From positions 144,093 to 208,092 of the forward strand of contig NZ_LIUQ01000002.1 of NCBI RefSeq assembly GCF_001276715.1: a stretch of 64,000 nucleotides of DNA, read 5' to 3'. Below are positions 63,893 through 64,000 of the stretch, piece by piece. The first letter of the stretch is position 1. Each line of letters opens with the position of its first letter. Below the pieces are notes generated by a model. The model was not told where the DNA came from. It searched no databases and saw nothing but the letters and a program-made list of their open reading frames with translations. A program made the translations under genes and the position numbers. The DNA is from Planktothricoides sp. SR001 (GTDB lineage Bacteria > Cyanobacteriota > Cyanobacteriia > Cyanobacteriales > Laspinemataceae).

Positions 63893-64000
63893 CTAAGTTA
63901 AAGCATATTTCAAAAATCCCACCCAGACCCGATCGCCCTCCAGATAGAGCCGATCGCCCAGTCCTGGCAAGTAATCGCCCGTTACTTGGGCGATCGCACC
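63893..64000 (-). CDS. 3' end of an unrecognised minus-strand gene
   Basis: The minus strand is open from the window edge to TAG at 63893 and reads AIAQVTGDYLPGLGDRLYLE followed by GDRVWVGFLKYALT. The repeated GDR and regular codon use suggest a real protein C-terminus. Too short to assign a family; the start lies outside the window. Confidence 0.55.
   Translation of the reverse strand, partial: GAIAQVTGDYLPGLGDRLYLEGDRVWVGFLKYALT

Overview
The window comes from a cyanobacterium, most likely a filamentous Oscillatoriales-type genome. Supporting signs are the cytochrome b6f genes petC and petA, very frequent HIP1-like GCGATCGC octamers in both genes and spacers, a MASE1 histidine kinase, pentapeptide-repeat and Uma2 proteins, and many small dispersed palindromic repeats. 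I cannot name the species. No tRNA, rRNA, CRISPR array or intact transposase gene was seen.

Layout: (1) 0-5.3 kb holds the 3' end of heme O synthase (ctaB), a pseudokinase-protease-TPR fusion and a MASE1 histidine kinase. (2) 5.3-12.8 kb is an accessory island on the minus strand. It contains a restriction-modification gene split in two, with the specificity half present in two copies that differ in the middle, and with toxin-antitoxin genes (VapBC-like, HicAB-like, an extra HicB-like gene) lodged between the halves; a Uma2 gene follows. (3) 12.8-16 kb has hcp behind a CRP/FNR-type palindrome, then two blocks of long hairpin repeats, one of which truncates a RelE-type toxin. (4) 16-20.5 kb is a tight minus-strand operon: a HEAT-repeat membrane CHAT protease, a MbcA/ParS/Xre-like antitoxin and a RES toxin. 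This is the best candidate in the window for an undescribed stress or defence system. (5) 20.8-31.1 kb has TPR, Uma2, pentapeptide, pabC-like, NACHT-type NTPase, RodZ-like, truB and trmFO genes. (6) 31.4-36.3 kb is decaying DNA: a broken esterase and a broken AAA/WD40 gene. (7) 36.5-47.3 kb has a PAS histidine kinase, a DUF3067 gene, petC-petA, an alpha/beta hydrolase-fold gene and three glycosyltransferases. (8) 47.4-57.5 kb has small TA-like genes amid ~165-bp repeats, a secreted M23 peptidase, a vMAP-N/nuclease-like fusion, an NfeD-flotillin-flotillin operon and two Cys-rich small proteins. (9) 57.9-64 kb has proS, recR (apparently with an ATT start), a ZorA/ZorB-like proton-channel pair and the 3' end of an unrecognised minus-strand gene.

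The housekeeping genes (ctaB, truB, trmFO, petCA, proS, recR) look intact and are separated by accessory stretches rich in toxins, STAND/CHAT-type signalling proteins and repeats. A palindromic element of about 40 bp has inserted in the same orientation and frame into two unrelated proteins. Several small genes are bracketed by pairs of the same repeat.
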